A stretch of DNA of 47,150 nucleotides from NCBI GenBank assembly GCA_022592445.1, contig JABYQR010000334.1:1-47150 (forward strand), read 5' to 3'. A program made the translations under genes and the position numbers. The stretch comes from Cytidiella melzeri. Its lineage: Eukaryota > Basidiomycota > Agaricomycetes > Polyporales > Irpicaceae. The notes beneath the pieces are model-generated. The model did not search any database and was not told the DNA's origin. It worked only from the letters and a program-made list of their open reading frames with translations. Below are positions 22,644-34,318 of the stretch, one piece after another (position 1 is the stretch's first letter; each line of letters begins with the position of its first letter).

Positions 22644-23675
22644 TAGATTGTCATACAAACTTGAGATCGGAGCTACTGATCATGGTAAGTGCATTTCACG
22701 TCTCTTCACTCATGATCACCGATACCGCGTAGAGCCAGTCGTCCATCTGCTCTTGTGTTCGCTGAAGTCCCTGCCATATTTGTTACAGGCAGACCGTACT
22801 GGTAACGGATCAATTCGATTGATCCTGATGCGCTCTTTCCTCCGACACCCGACAGATACGCAAGCAAACACAGGTAAATATCTCCGTGGGCGGTTGACTT
22901 CTGACTACGGTGTACACTGGCAGTTTCAGCATCGCATGTTGCTTTGACCTGAAGTCATGGAGCAACGTGCATCGCTTCACCAATCCGGAGGTGCATAGCG
23001 GTATCACTCAAGGACAATCGCAAGTAACTTGCAGTTACTGTACACTGTCACGTCACTTTCCTCAGTTACCACCAGCACCTAGGACAAATTGCTGCGACAG
23101 CTTTACCACAAGCACTGCGCATGGATGCAGAGATGATGGTAAGTGTATGACATACATCAGATCGAATGGGCTCCTTGCAACGATAAGTAGGAGAGCTACT
23201 GCTTACACCCTTTTCCATATTGCGATCCATAGCAGCTTACCCTGCTCTCGTCTTGTCTCTTGTCTTTCACCTCAAGGACCTTTCGTTCGGTGGTAACGAC
23301 AGTGCAAAATCCGCAACTGGAGCATTCCGACAGGCTCGGAATAGACAGTCTCTCGTTGTAGAAGTCGTCAAACTGAGCTTGCGACGTTCACTGTACACCA
23401 AGGACAAGCATCTGGACCGACACCTGACTCTGCCTTCTCCCCTTCTTGGCTCTCATTGAAACCTCTCACCACCGCCCACGCTCCTCGCTCGTGTTCGTCT
23501 GAATCGTTGCATTGCCTTCACTTTTCTTGGCTACTCCTTCTCCAGTCTCGCTATCACCTTCCAGACGACGAAACCTCTGTCCCCTCATTTACCATCAAGC
23601 ACGCCGTCGTACATCTGTGAGAGCTCGCTGTCGTGCACTACCCCCTCATAGGCAACAACCCGCAGGAAATCCTAC
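22644..23675. other. Intergenic region upstream of paralogue 2
   Basis: Several GT...AG intron-like intervals occur (for example from 22684, 22873 and 23023), suggesting an eroded spliced gene. No open model of useful length or known motif results, so none is annotated. The promoter of paralogue 2 should lie in the pyrimidine-rich 23440-23670 part. Confidence 0.4.
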
Positions 23676-25590
23676 ATGCCTGTGTTCAACCTTACGAGTA
23701 AGTGTTGTCTTGACTGCGATGGCCTTGCACTCTCACACCGATATCCAATCTTACGCATGAAAAGTCGACGACACAAGCCCTCTCATTCATTACATCGACC
23801 ACTGGTCAGACTCCAATCATGCAGACGATTATTGGTCTGCGTATTCCAACGGGACGTTTCACTCCACGGACGTATACGTGCGTGTGGAAGGGGGATGACG
23901 ATGGAGAACGAGCAAAACACTGATACAGTGCCTTGGCTTTTAGGGCGCTACTGCTACCCTGGTATTCAACGGGTCTGCTGTCTACCTCTTTGGAGCTTTC
24001 CGGCCAAACCATGTATGCTCACCCCTCTCCTCTCTGGATCTGCGAGGAACTACTTTGCTGAAATAGGAAGTACTAGGACGTATACTCGGTGACGCTTGAT
24101 GGAAATGTCACAGTCGCGAACGGAAACTCCAACTCGACCGCAAGCTTTTTCCAAAGTGTGCTATTCCAAGCGACAGACTTGGACACTCACCAGCATCGGC
24201 TCGTATTGCAGAATGCGTACACAACGCCGGCGCCTTCATATGTTGACGTGGATTATGTTTTGGTAACGTCTGGCGATGGGAATCCTGAGTGAGTACTATC
24301 GCATTTATCGCTCTCTGTGGAAGCTACATCGGCTGACGAGGGTATTGCAGTACGCAATCTTTTGACACAGTTTTGGACGATCGCAACCCGAATATTACTT
24401 ATTCGTCTGGCTGGAGTGCTGGTGGCAACTCTAGCTATTTCAACGACAGCGTTCAGTACGTGCCTTGCCATGGCACTTCGGTCGCCTGTACTAAACATTG
24501 TTGTTCCTTATCTGCTTTGAAGCCGGTCCAGCCATTCAGGCGCCTCTGCTCAGATCTTCTTTGAGGGAAACGCAGTCACTGTATACGGAACGACGTCAGC
24601 AGTACATGCAGCCTTTAGTGTCGTGTTGGATGGAGGAGCCCCTCTGGCTTTGAATGGGTCGTCATCGGTCACACGCTTTCAGAACATGCTAGTGCGTCAC
24701 TGTTGCCGTCTGATTCTCCGAGTCAACATAGCATAACCACACATGCGTATGATACGTGAGCAGTTCTATGCCGGAGGTCTCTCAAATGGCTCGCACACGT
24801 TGACACTCACGAACGTGGATACGTCGGGGATGCTCCTTGACCTAGACAAAGTCGTCGTCTCCAAATGGGGAAACTGGACTATGGCTGACATTACTGGGGT
24901 CAATCAAGAGTGTGTTATCTTCTCTTTCAAACCAAGTATCTAACTGACATTCACCCCTTCTCTGATGGCAGTGGGAGCTCAGCTGCAAAGATAAACAGCT
25001 CACAGACCTCGACCGGCCTTATCATTGGCGGGTCGATACTCGGCATTGTCCTCATTCTCACCGCACTCGGCCTATTATTTCTTCGTCGACGACAATGGCT
25101 ACATGGTGTTGACCGTGTTCGCACCGGAGCACTGTCCAAAGAAGAAATGTTTGCCAGCTCTGACAATGGTATCGAGCCGTTCACGATGTATCACCATGCG
25201 TACACTGCAGGCACGCAACCACAGGAGTCATGGACTAGTGTGTCAGAACAAGCCCCTTCAAGCCGGTCGGGCTCTGGAGCTATACAGACGTCGGTACAAG
25301 TGCAGAGTCCCACGAGTCAGCATGATAAGAGTCAGTCCTTATCAAATCCGGCTGTGCATGCGCAGGCTCCGTCACCAAGTTACGTTCATCATCCTGATCT
25401 AAGGTATGTCATTCCTACCACTGCTGACCCGACAAGCACTGATTTTGTTGCTAGTTCCTTCACGACCCAAACATTTTTGCCGCGGGCAGGTGAAAATCTA
25501 CACCAAGACATCCCTCCGCCAAACTACACGGAAGCGACAGCATCCTCTGGCTTACAGGCAATCCCTAGCCAGGGTAGATCTTCGTCTTAG
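23676..25590 (+). CDS. Single-pass membrane protein with tandem beta-sandwich-like ectodomain, paralogue 2
   Basis: Eight exons: 23676-23697, 23765-23877, 23944-24012, 24077-24288, 24351-24455, 24523-24691, 24764-24909, 24972-25590, giving 484 aa. The same intron phases and the same modules as the copy at 9869-11717 are present: DDTSPLIHY, GSAVYLFGAFRPNH, NGNSNSTASFF, FYAGGLSNGSHTLTL and LDLDKVVVSKWG. A TM helix at about 294-318 is followed by RRRQ and a Ser/Thr/Pro/Gln-rich cytosolic tail ending near IPPPNYTEA. The tails of the two paralogues have diverged far more than the ectodomains. A tandem duplication later separated by the transposon nest is the simplest history. Molecular role is unknown. 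Confidence 0.83.
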
Positions 25591-26450
25591 CGCTCAGACG
25601 CTGCTCCTTCACAGTTGTTTCTCAGGAGTTTTGGTGATCCACGGGCATGCTCATTTGTGTGTGTTCGAGAATCGTATGTGACAAGGCGTCGCGCAGCAGC
25701 GTTGCCGTCATGAAATGCAAGAGTTGATGTTGCAAAAACCAGAGTCCCCGCCCTTGCTTCTACTCTGAGCTGCAGTCATCGGCAAGCTCACGAGATGACA
25801 ATCAGCATTCCTGCAAGAATTGGACTCACTACCTAAGGGGAGAGCGATAAAGAGTGCTTCTGACTAGTATACGTCGAGGACAGATATTTCCGCTAGCAGA
25901 TAGGGGGTCGACTCTAGGATATGGATATCGAAGTCGTAGTTCACTCATCGAAGTGACTGAGCACATTGAAGCAGTTCTGTTTTTGTACAATTTTCCGCCA
26001 AAGAGAAACTAACAACTTGGCCTTCATTGTTTCAGTAGATCGACATGCTGGTTGGCAGAAGACACTCACTTTTGTGGATTCAGTGGACAGCCGGAACATT
26101 TCCTCATTCTGCAGAGCTATCGAGCTCTCTCTGTTAAGCAATGAGTACACTTACTCAACGCTGCTTATGCGCTTCTGACAGACTCTAGATTCAGTGCTTA
26201 GCCCTCCTAGACAGCACATGTATGCATGCGACGTAGCAGCGTCGTAGCTCCCAGGCTGATGAGCCACTAGCAACACCGTCATCAAGCTATAGCTACGACT
26301 CAATTGATCCGCCGAAGTGGAATGCAAATAACAATACAGATTTTGATGTAGCACTGTGGATGCGAGCAACTTGAGCGGAGATAGCGAGGGAACTAGAAGC
26401 TTTGAGAATACAGCATGTAACAGAAGCAGCAACAAAAACAACACCTCTCA
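25591..26450. other. Intergenic region
   Basis: This lies between the stop codons of paralogue 2 (+) and SUMO (-), which are convergent. I see no additional gene; the open frames here have no recognisable motif. Confidence 0.5.
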
Positions 26451-27011
26451 TCAAATCCGACGCGTTCGTTTCGACCCGCCCAACTTCAGCGCAAAACGTC
26501 AGAACAAGAGTCGGATAATCACAGTCAGGTGTTGAACATACCTGTTCAAGATGGGCATCGATGATGTCCTCATTTTCCATATTAAGCTACAAAATATGTT
26601 AGAACAAAGAGCGCATGTATGTGCACTCAAACTGGCCACTTGCCTCTGCCGGTGTCTGGTCTTCATGCAACCGCTTGCCTTCAAAAAAAAACTTGAATGT
26701 ACCTGGTACGACATGAGTCGTGCGAGCTAGAGGTATTAATCCGGACACATACCCCGCTGTATACCAAACCGGGCCTGCGAGACGTATGAGGCTGACAAAC
26801 ACCTTTATGGCTGTGGTAAAGCTCACCTCAGCAGCTTCAAATATCTTCTTGAAGACAGTCGTCGATCTGACCTTGATGGTTATAGCTGCACACAAGCTAA
26901 TATTATACACACAGGTCGACAAGAGATGGTATTGGTTGGCTGCGTACCCTTGCCTTCATAATCAATGGTTAGGCTGAGCTTGGGCTTCATGTCTTCTTGT
27001 TCTTGAGTCAT
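26451..27011 (-). CDS. SMT3: Small ubiquitin-like modifier (SUMO)
   Basis: Six exons (minus): 27011-26948, 26885-26827, 26774-26753, 26702-26644, 26586-26542, 26483-26451, giving 93 aa. Family landmarks: LTIDYEGKAITIKVRSTT, KKIFEAAEARFG, GTFKFFFEGKRLHEDQTPAE, MENEDIIDAHLEQ, and the processing site LGG at 84-86 followed by the tail SKRTRRI that a Ulp-type protease would remove. The protein is conjugated to lysines of nuclear and other targets by the E1 (Aos1-Uba2) and E2 (Ubc9) enzymes. The third exon is only 22 nt, and the fourth intron uses a GC donor (GCAAGT at 26643). Both are needed to keep the ubiquitin fold contiguous. The N-terminal extension before the fold is short (about 12 aa). Confidence 0.93.
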
Positions 27012-27695
27012 CGTTTCCGTCGCCTTGAAGGAAGAAGGATGATAGAAGAGAGCCTGAGAATGCTCGCAGAGGTCGTGGTGGTGGTAGCAGAAGAAGACGC
27101 GTGAAGTACGCGACCACGTGACTATGTCACATAATATGGTCACGCTCTAGAGTTGTCGTAGACTTGTTTCGAATGACAGCTTCTTCAACCTACACGTCGT
27201 CCGCTCTTCCCGGTGCGGAATCTCCAGTAGACCTCCTAATGCCTTGCATAATCCGATTCCAGGTGACTAAAGCTATACCGATCTGCAGGATGAATAATGG
27301 TTCAGTCACTGCGACATCAGCTGTGACAAGTACAGGAGGCTGAGGTATACTCCAGTTCTTGGGAGTATCAGAGCGAATTCACTGCCAGTGCCAGTATGTG
27401 TGTGTTCATATCGACGACTATCGGCCAGCTTAGGGTCATGTATCGCAACGATGACGCCTGATTGAACACACACTTCGACCGATTCATCCCAGACTCTTGA
27501 TAGTATACAGTGGAAGCATCCATCAAAACGTACCTGTTTCGAGGCGTCTTCCAACAGGCTATAGCAGCAAATGTAGAATGCTGACTGTTTTTCAGATAGA
27601 CTTCGGCCTCTTGCAGAAAGAAAGGCGATTGACGTTACTGCGTACAACTTGATCAAAAACTCGCGATGTTGAATCGCTATTGCATCTCTACTTCT
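27012..27695. promoter_or_regulatory. SUMO upstream region and ATG22 3' region
   Basis: The stretch next to the SUMO start contains an ACGCGT box (27097-27102, the core of the MluI cell-cycle box) and a CACGTG E-box (27115-27120). These are motif matches only; no function is demonstrated. The part nearer 27696 is downstream of the ATG22-like gene. Confidence 0.35.
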
Positions 27696-30274
27696 CTACT
27701 TCCCAACATCGAACGCGTCACGCTCAGCTTCTGCCGCGACAAAGTCTTCACATTCCTTCCTGCTTTTCTGCACGTCGACCAACCACAGGAAAACGGTGCT
27801 GACGGTTCCGCTGATATCAGGTCAGCTGGAGGTTTGATTATTCAAGGACAATGGAAGAGCCCACAGTGCAAAGAGGAAAGCAAACGGCATCGAGTCGTTA
27901 TTCCCGGACGCCGTGATGATAGCGGATGTGACAAATGGACCTATGAATGCGGACGTTTTCCCGACCTGTCAACACGTTCAGAGCGTGCAACATCGACACG
28001 CAAAGGGCATGGCTTACCACGGAGAACAGAGCGAAGAATAGGAACCTGGATGTCCCCGGTCACATCAGCATATGTAAATTGAACACACGAGTTAGATACT
28101 AACATCTGTGGCAGAGGAGAGACTTCACTGATCATGGTTTGGCTATACGCATACCAAGGGCAGACCATGAGGCCGTAGTAAGCTTGATAAAGCCTATGAT
28201 GTTGTCCAGATCAGCAACCACTGTGCACGTTGAACATATCGCTTGTGTCTTGACGGCCTTACCATATTTCCCAGACATGCTTAAATCCGAATTTGTTAGT
28301 GTGGACACCAATGAGACCCCATATCGTCAGAATCTAAGAGGGATAAGAGGCATGCAGTTTTGGGACGACGGGCAACGCACTATGATCCAGATGACGTTGA
28401 ATGAAAGCATCTATGATAGACATGAGGGCGTATGGTGAATAAGTCACAGAGTGCTCACTGATTTTGTCGATATCCCGAACTTCTTTTGTACGAGCCAGAA
28501 TATGCTAGTAATCCCTCGGTAAGCATCACTAGTCCTTTTGAGGAAAGCACACGCACGTACTAAATCCCAAGACCTTGTGTAACGATTCCGACAATCAAGA
28601 GGAGGGTGAGCTGCAGTGTAGAATATGCAACAACGCTAGTTGACGAGAACGTCTTTAATGTATGCAAACTGACATTGAAATGTGTGGAGCTCACCTATTT
28701 TGCAATGTTCCGATAACAGTCCTGCATAAAATACCCAAGTTGAAAGTTGATTGCAACAGTGGTCCTTTGTCCGTGCAACTTACACAGTAGTATTGAGAAC
28801 GTCTCCCCTGAACTTCCGGATGAGGAAGCGGGCGTAACAACATGGAGAGGCTGGACTTACATGAGAAAGTAGAATATGAGGTAGAGGAAAGTTTGCTTCA
28901 GTCGCATGCACTCGCGGAAGGCAACGTAAGTCTGCTTGAATCCAACAGTGAGAAGGGAAGTTCCAGGAGGGAGCGCAAGTCCTGGCCGCCGTTTCTCCAA
29001 AAAGAACCACGGAAGGGCGCATAGCACTATTTCTACAATCAGAAATAATGCGACGCCAGGTTTGGTAGAGCACCTACACCATATTCCGCCCGAAAATGCA
29101 ATGAGAACACTGAAGGCCTTCGTGTTGTTCTCCGTGCTTTCACCCGACTTTATACCCTTGAGAATACCGACCATGACAGCAAGAATGATGATTTCACCCG
29201 CTGAAGACACAGCAAATGACACATTAGAGATGCGATTACGGGTCATGGACTCGAGGTGTACATGTTCAGGGAGTCTATGCGTCACGTCGTTCATCGTCAA
29301 TCTCCGACATAATACGGCATTGTAGTATACATTGGACTTACGACTTGACACCGGTCTCAGCTTCCAATGCGGAGTCTTGCACCTCTGGAAGATCTCGAGC
29401 TAAACCTGGAAACGCTGCTGTCCAGAAGGTAAGCGCGCACTATACCAGCGGTCAATCAGTGTCTGGCTCCTCCTTTCCCTTCTATGAAATTACCTGATAT
29501 GTAACCACTGTCAAATTACTGTCTTGAGTGCCGCCACTGATATGAGTAGAAACAGACACATACAGCCAAGAATGTAGAGAGCAACGCCAGCTTGCCATCT
29601 TGAAGGATCCTCGACGCCCAGCCATGCAAATGAGACAGCTACGGCTAATAAAGTGAAGAAAATAGTGATGTTTGGCCTGTGGGCAAACGTTAGTGTTAGC
29701 CTTGCATAGATTGTGTCATGTACACCAGAGAAGCGACACCGCACCTCCAGCTACCATAGTCGGCCCATGCACCTATAAGAAGAAGGACGGCAGCCTGCAG
29801 AGCAAAGCTTATGCCATTTGTGAGCAGCACTATGGAGTTAACTGGGTGACGACAGTGTTGAGTGAAACTATGAACCATCTGTCGGAATTGAGACTTACTA
29901 TCGCGTAAGCGCCCGGCAAATGGGAGCACACAGTCTGTACCACTTCCGCATGGCGCAGTGAAAGGTGGCTGACTCGGGTCATAGCCAGCCAGAAACAACA
30001 AGTTCTGGAATTGCGAGGGCCCAAAATTGAAGCCAGAGAGACCGTTGTTTCCCTGAGATAATCGATATGCAACCGCTTCGGAGTGTAAGGCCAGTCTTTT
30101 GATGAGACCACGTACAATATAGTAGACATAGAAAGCCCACAGTTCAACCTTGCTGGTCGAATAGCTTTTATCAGTATGCGTGGGCGCAACGACAGCTTCA
30201 AGTTCACGTTTCGCCTCCGACTTCTGACTCGCTGTATCCTCAGCAAGAACTTTGTCAATCTTGCTCCTCTCCAT
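27696..30274 (-). CDS. ATG22: ATG22-like vacuolar amino-acid effluxer (MFS)
   Basis: Eighteen exons: 30274-30116, 30052-29899, 29841-29745, 29676-29564, 29507-29494, 29439-29342, 29274-29078, 29026-28861, 28807-28784, 28721-28695, 28635-28561, 28504-28459, 28410-28381, 28333-28263, 28193-28104, 28045-28018, 27965-27865, 27798-27696. They sum to 1593 nt, 530 aa, the usual size. Motifs: ELWAFYVYYIGNNGL at the start of the first TM, RDINSIVLLTNG, TFWTAAFPGLARDLPEVQ, WFFLEKRRPG, GLMVCPWYAYSQTMISEV and GKTSAFIGPFV. Many hydrophobic helices fit a 12-TM transporter. In yeast Atg22 releases amino acids from the vacuole after autophagic breakdown; membership is firm, substrate is inferred. Several exons are very small (14, 24, 27, 28 and 30 nt). 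It is divergent from MIC60, sharing a 251-bp intergenic region. Confidence 0.9.
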
Positions 30275-30525
30275 TTTCTGCGCAGGTGGGTGTTGGAAAG
30301 CAAAAATTGCTCATATCTTTGAAACGAATGTTACGGTGTGATTGACGACGTGTGGGATAAGAGACATTTTCCCGGCGTCCAACCACGTTTCCTGCCTAAC
30401 ATGGGTGATGGGATCAGTTCTCGGTTGATAAACGCCGCAATCCGCCCCGTCCCGCGGAGACGCCCGCCGAGCACCGTGTAAATTGTCTGCAACGTTGTCC
30501 CTGCCTCTACGCACGGCGTACTCGA
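30275..30525. promoter_or_regulatory. Shared divergent promoter region of ATG22-like gene and MIC60
   Basis: Only 251 bp separate the two start codons, so both core promoters and 5' UTRs must lie here. I find no TATA consensus. A GC-rich segment (about 30439-30475) sits in the middle. Confidence 0.5.
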
Positions 30526-32563
30526 ATGTTGCGTGCTGCGACAAAAGCAAGGGCATCTTCTGGTAGGTCTGCGGTGAGGGTGTTTTGCCGCGTGAGTCTG
30601 GTCTCCCGAGCCTACCATGTCGTGTGCTAACACCCTTAACAGCGTTTGACGACGGAGGCACCGCAGGCAGTCCCGACGAAGAAGAAACACCCCATCCGCC
30701 GATTTATCATCTATACCTCAGCTGCCACAGCGACATTCTACGTTGGCAGCGCGTTCGTCGCGTTTTCCAACCATCCTTACCATGACTTCTTCGTCGAAAA
30801 TGTTCCCCTCGGTGCCTCGTTCATTCAGTACTCTGAGGACAACGAATGGGACACGCTAACTCTGGAAAAGGTCATATCTGCGTCATCGAGCGGAGTAGCG
30901 TACGTGCAAGGCCTCTTCAGTGGTGAACAAAGCGGGAAAGCTGTTCAAAAGACCAAGGAAGCGTATGAGCGGACGAAAGAGGTTTCGAAGGAGCGGATAC
31001 AGTCAGTGACCCAAAACCTGAAGACGACGGTTCACAAAACTGAGGAGAAGATTGTGGGAGGGACTAAGAAAAATGCCGCTGTGGCGAAACACCAAGCAAT
31101 CCAATTCTCGGAGGGTGTAGAGGACCTCGTGAGACAGGCTGAGGAAGCCATTGCTGGAAAGGTTGCCATTCAAAAACAGGATAAAACGACTACCCCAGAA
31201 CAGCCTGAACTTACTCCTCCTGACCTCGTTGCCTTTGGGACGATGGAGTCTGTAAGCCTGAGGAAGGGTCACGTCTACGACGCTCCTCTCCCGGTTGGCT
31301 TCGAGCCACCGCCAGGCTACTCAAGACCTGCTCCGTTTAAACCAGCACCTGTCCCCGCTACTAAGGAGGAGAAGCTCAAGGTTCCTCCCCCACAGCCCGT
31401 CGCACCTTTGCCTCTGATCGCACCCGTCGTAGCGGAACTTGGCGCAACAGAGCCGGTAATCTCTCAACTCGCTTCAGTCATCGACAACCTCGCTTCGTAC
31501 CTTAACAGCAATCCTTCTGCAGCCGACAAGGCTCGCGACGTACTGGAGAGCGCCAAGGGAGATATCAAGGAACTTTCAGACAGGTTCGACCAGGTGAAGG
31601 AAGAGGAAAGGAAGGCTCTTGAGGCGAAGCTGGATGAGCAGACACGGGAGTATACTATTAAACTCCTTGAGCTCGAGATGGAGGCACAGGACAAGCTGGA
31701 CGGTCAGGAGGAGGGTTTCCGACAGTTCTTCGAGGAAGAGAAGTCCAAGTTCATCCATGCTTATCGCGAGAAGCTCAATCGTGAACTGAAGACACAGAGT
31801 GAGATCATCAACGAGCGGTGCGTTAATTTCAATGAAATCTCAAACATCTAGGCTCACAAAAGATTACAGCCTGAAGGAGGAGGTCATTGCTCAGGGTATC
31901 GAGCTGCAGCGACGATGGATACGCGAGATCAAAGTTCGCGTAGAACAGGAACGCGGTGGGCGTTTGGCGAAATTGGACGAGCTCTCGACAAATCTCAAGA
32001 AGCTAGAACGCATTGCTTTGGACAACTCCGTATACCTAGACGAGAACATTCGAGTGCACGCCCTATGGTCTGCCATCCGCGCACTTGGCCATGCTGTTGA
32101 CGGAGTTGTCCGTAAACCATTCCGTGACGAGCTGCGTGTTGTCCGTCACATTGCTGCTGCGCGGGAGGACCCGGTCGTCATGGCCGCCCTGGAAACTCTC
32201 GAGACTTCGGACGTGCCTGATGTAGGAATAGAGCCCTTGGCTGACTTGGCGTCATGGTTCACCACCTCGGTCTCCCCCCGGGTTGCTAGCGTCGCCCTAG
32301 TGCCAGATCAGAATGCTGGTTTCCTCTCGCATCTTGCGTCGCATTTCTTGTCATCATTCAGCTTCAAGCGTCAGGGTCTCGTGGACGGTGATGATGTTCT
32401 CAGCGTCCTTGCTCGCGCGGAATACTACCTCAACGAAAAGGATCTGGACAGCGCTACCAGGGAACTCAATCAGTTGAGTGGTACTGCGAAGGTTTTACTT
32501 TCAGATTGGCTGGCTGCTGCACGTAAACGACTTGAAGTCTCGCAGGCGCTCGAGGTTCGCTAA
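30526..32563 (+). CDS. MIC60: MICOS complex subunit MIC60 (mitofilin)
   Basis: Three exons: 30526-30573, 30643-31817, 31870-32563, giving 638 aa. The first exon encodes MLRAATKARASSGRSA, a basic, Ser/Ala-rich mitochondrial presequence. One inner-membrane anchor follows at about 37-57 (FIIYTSAATATFYVGSAFVAF). Then come a Pro-rich linker, long coiled coils rich in Lys/Glu, and the conserved C-terminal mitofilin signature (NSVYLDENIRVHALWSAIRALGHAV ... GLVDGDDVLSVLARAEYYLNEKDLDSA). The protein builds crista junctions with other MICOS subunits and faces the intermembrane space. The second intron was taken to end at 31869, not at the nearer 31851 AG, because this gives the family run INERLKEEVIAQGIEL and a normal 52-nt intron. 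No defect is seen. Confidence 0.93.
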
Positions 32564-32781
32564 AGCCAACATTCGTTGATTGATCATTATGCTGATGTTT
32601 TCGTGTACAGATTGTGCAAGCCCAGGCCACTCTTGCTTCCTTATTGGTCTCCCAGCATTAGACACACCCGTTCATTACCCATCTCAAAACCATAATGGAC
32701 AACACTAGATATTCATTATGCCAAATATGCGCGGTGCACGAAAGAAAATACAAATGCGAAGACTCGGTAAGGATGTGTACA

Positions 32782-33990
32782 TTAGTGTATATGAACCTCT
32801 CCGATTGTATGCGGGATTATGCCAAGAGCACATTCACAGATGACTTGAGCTCTCCGTACAACAGTATGTGCGTGAGGAGCCTGTTGCGCCCCTTGAGTGG
32901 GTGTTGCTCGCGTGACCTTGACGAGGCCAGGGAACACAGTGGCGCCAACACGGTCCTGCTGTCTCCGTTCGCTTGTCATGCAGCGTTTGACCAGTTCTAT
33001 TTGCGACGGGTGCAGGATGATGCCAAGTTCTGGCACGAACGCACGGTAGAATGCGTCGACAGAGCCACCTGCGCTCGAAGGTGCGCCGTGCAACATGCGA
33101 GAGAACTCGTAGCCTGCCTCGAGGACACCGTATATCCCAGCAGCAGGCGAATTCTCTTTCTCGTCCGGACGAATAACTTCGGCGAGTCTGGGTAGATGTT
33201 CGGAGATGAAGAAACGAGACATATCCCGAGAACACTTCTCGACGGCAGCGGTGAAGGTCTGTCTTCGCCAGACGGCTGCCACAGTTGCGTCTCCTGAGCA
33301 TTGTAATCAGAATAACTACCTACCATTTATCCAAAAGAGAAAGGGCTTACGTGAGAAGATGTGTTCGTGAATTCGCGTGAGCTGGATGTTAGCCTCCGCG
33401 TTGTCAGTGACGATGAGACAGTTTACGATTCCTTCACAGATCGTCTTTGCAAGGGCATGTCGCAGCAAATTAAGAGTCTGCATCTGAAAGCTGGTAGGAT
33501 TTTCGGGCATTGGGTAGTCTTCTGGAAGCTCTCCGTCGAAGATATCAGTGAGAGCTGCCTCGCGGATATCGATCAGGTCTGCGGGAGGGTGTGATATGAG
33601 CAATGCAGCCCATGAGTTGATCTCCCGCTCGAGTTGGGAAGCGGCATTCTATGACCACAAGAGAGGGTAAGAACATGATACACAGAATCACAAAAACATA
33701 TCGAGACTGACCTTGATAGAGAAATCATCCACTGAACTGCCCTTTCGATTGAGCCCAGGATCACTTGTACCCTCGAGCAGGGCAATCCTCGCTCGCAGAA
33801 TCGCAACCTGCTTCTCTTGCTCCTGAAGCTGCCCTCTTTGCTCCTCGACTTTTTCGTGTGCAATGCGCTAGCAAAGATTGGCGTCGATATGGTTTTGTTG
33901 GGCAAGGCGTATCGCTGCAGCGAGACTTACGAAGTTAGTCAAAGCATAGCGGTACTGCTCTCCAGATACGACGTCAAATTGTTGCGCCAT
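32782..33990 (-). CDS. Conserved basidiomycete protein of unknown function, 341 aa
   Basis: Four exons (minus): 33990-33931, 33867-33712, 33648-33351, 33293-32782. A short N-terminus (MAQQFDVVSGEQYRYALTNF) leads into a coiled coil (EEQRGQLQEQEKQVAILRARIALLE). A mostly helical domain follows, with NAASQLEREINSWAA, LRHALAKTICEGIVNCLIVT, NIQLTRIHEHIF, VAAVWRRQTF, FSRMLHGA, VDAFYRAFVPEL and QIELVKRCM. I recall homologous runs in many mushroom genomes but no named domain. It has no signal peptide, TM segment or catalytic motif that I can recognise, so a soluble scaffold or regulatory role is only possible. It is convergent with MIC60 (218 bp between stops). The start is the first in-frame ATG before the conserved part; a longer 5' exon is not excluded. 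Confidence 0.75.
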
Positions 33991-34318
33991 GCAATCAGCC
34001 TTTTCCGCCGCTCCAAGCTGCAAGTCGAGGCGGGCGTGAGGGCGTGTGGGAAGGTGAGAATGTTGAAAACATCAGGTAGATCTTCGCTTAAGTAGTGGCC
34101 GTGGCAGATCACCGCCTCAGCCTCGTTGCACAGGCAAGTCAGTTAGCATCAGCGCCAGCTTGGTCCAGTCTGAACACCGAAATCACAACAGCACAATCGC
34201 TATGACCCCGACATGCGCAGGGTAACTGAAAATATATGGAGTTGTCCAACACATCCAACAGATAGAGATGGTATATACATCGTGCAAGTTGCTCAAGATA
34301 CCGGTTTGGCGGACGTGA

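Noticed and set aside
27306..27656. Minus-strand 116-aa open frame between SUMO and ATG22-like genes
   Set aside because: It lies downstream of the ATG22 stop, has no conserved motif and no supported splice or start context.
31818..31851. A 34-nt intron in MIC60
   Set aside because: The next AG at 31869 gives a 52-nt intron and restores the conserved INERLKEEVIAQGIEL run.
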